A program made the translations under genes and the position numbers. From Flaviramulus sp. (GTDB taxonomy: Bacteria > Bacteroidota > Bacteroidia > Flavobacteriales > Flavobacteriaceae), in NCBI GenBank assembly GCA_023255235.1, contig JALRJA010000182.1, positions 1-7,392 on the forward strand: a stretch of DNA of 7,392 bases. The letters are read 5' to 3'. Numbering within the stretch: the stretch's first letter is position 1; each line of letters begins with the position of its first letter. The notes below the pieces were generated by a model, which searched no databases, was not told the DNA's origin, and saw only the letters and a program-made list of their open reading frames with translations. Shown here piece by piece: positions 7,329 through 7,392 of the stretch.

Positions 7329-7392
7329 ACAAAAAAAAAGGAATGGGTAGTTGGCTAAAGTTTTTAATATGATTTACATGTAGGGTTAATCT
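7312..7392 (-). pseudogene. Upstream fragment of the same patatin gene, other frame, partial
   Basis: Read from the right edge in the frame beginning at 7392, the codons give RLTLHVNHIKNFSQ followed by LPIPFF, then run out of frame (LYGYQY) into a TGA at 7314-7312. LPIPFF directly before (C)MATNIETGE is the expected patatin-family sequence. Removing one base from the homopolymer at 7331-7339 joins the two parts as LPIPFFCMATNIETGE. In the frame of the downstream part a TAA occurs at 7376-7374, so that frame cannot be extended to a natural start. The rest of the gene (signal peptide and the GxGxxG and GxSxG motifs) lies beyond the window. Confidence 0.8.
7331..7339. repeat. Nine-base A/T homopolymer at the frameshift point
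   Basis: The plus strand has nine A's, so the coding strand has nine T's after CC. Eight T's would give Pro-Phe-Phe-Cys-Met and an unbroken patatin frame; nine T's put the gene out of frame by +1. Such tracts are prone to replication slippage, transcriptional slippage and sequencing error. Confidence 0.85.

Noticed and set aside
1..7392. Search for a defence system, mobile element, CRISPR array or RNA gene
   Set aside because: I saw no direct-repeat arrays, transposase or integrase motifs, terminal repeats, or tRNA- or rRNA-like segments. All coding space is taken by recognisable families.

Overview
The window looks like chromosome from a marine- or soil-type Flavobacteriaceae (phylum Bacteroidota). 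The DNA is AT-rich and has no clear Shine-Dalgarno sequences. It carries a TAnnTTTG-type -7 promoter element, and its gene families are typical of that group: an Oar-like TonB-dependent receptor with a carboxypeptidase-regulatory-like front domain, a patatin fused to an outer-membrane barrel, and a DUF3108 protein. All six genes lie on the minus strand, so transcription runs from the right edge to the left. I cannot name the genus or species.

In transcription order: (1) 7392-5589 is a patatin-like phospholipase / outer-membrane barrel protein. It enters from beyond the right edge and is split by a frameshift at a nine-base homopolymer (7331-7339). (2) After an 85-base gap comes a tight cluster: a secreted DUF3108 protein (5503-4721), a tryptophan 2,3-dioxygenase family protein (4714-3797), an M23 lipoprotein metallopeptidase (start 3839 or 3815, stop 2529) and glucose-6-phosphate isomerase pgi (2527-902). 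Gaps in the cluster are 6 bases, an overlap and 1 base, so co-transcription is very likely. (3) A strong hairpin terminator at 835-866 closes the cluster. (4) A 10-bp inverted repeat and a -7 promoter element precede the first 239 codons of an Oar-like TonB-dependent receptor (719-1), which leaves at the left edge.

Most of the products belong to the envelope: an outer-membrane barrel with a lipase domain, an exported DUF3108 protein, a cell-wall hydrolase lipoprotein and an outer-membrane receptor. Two cytosolic metabolic enzymes, the tryptophan dioxygenase and Pgi, sit among them. I see no kynurenine-pathway partner for the dioxygenase.

I found no RNA genes, CRISPR arrays, insertion sequences, prophage genes or obvious new defence system. 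The points most worth checking are the homopolymer frameshift in the patatin gene, the His-to-Cys change in the conserved HxH zinc motif of the M23 peptidase, and the mixed make-up of the operon.
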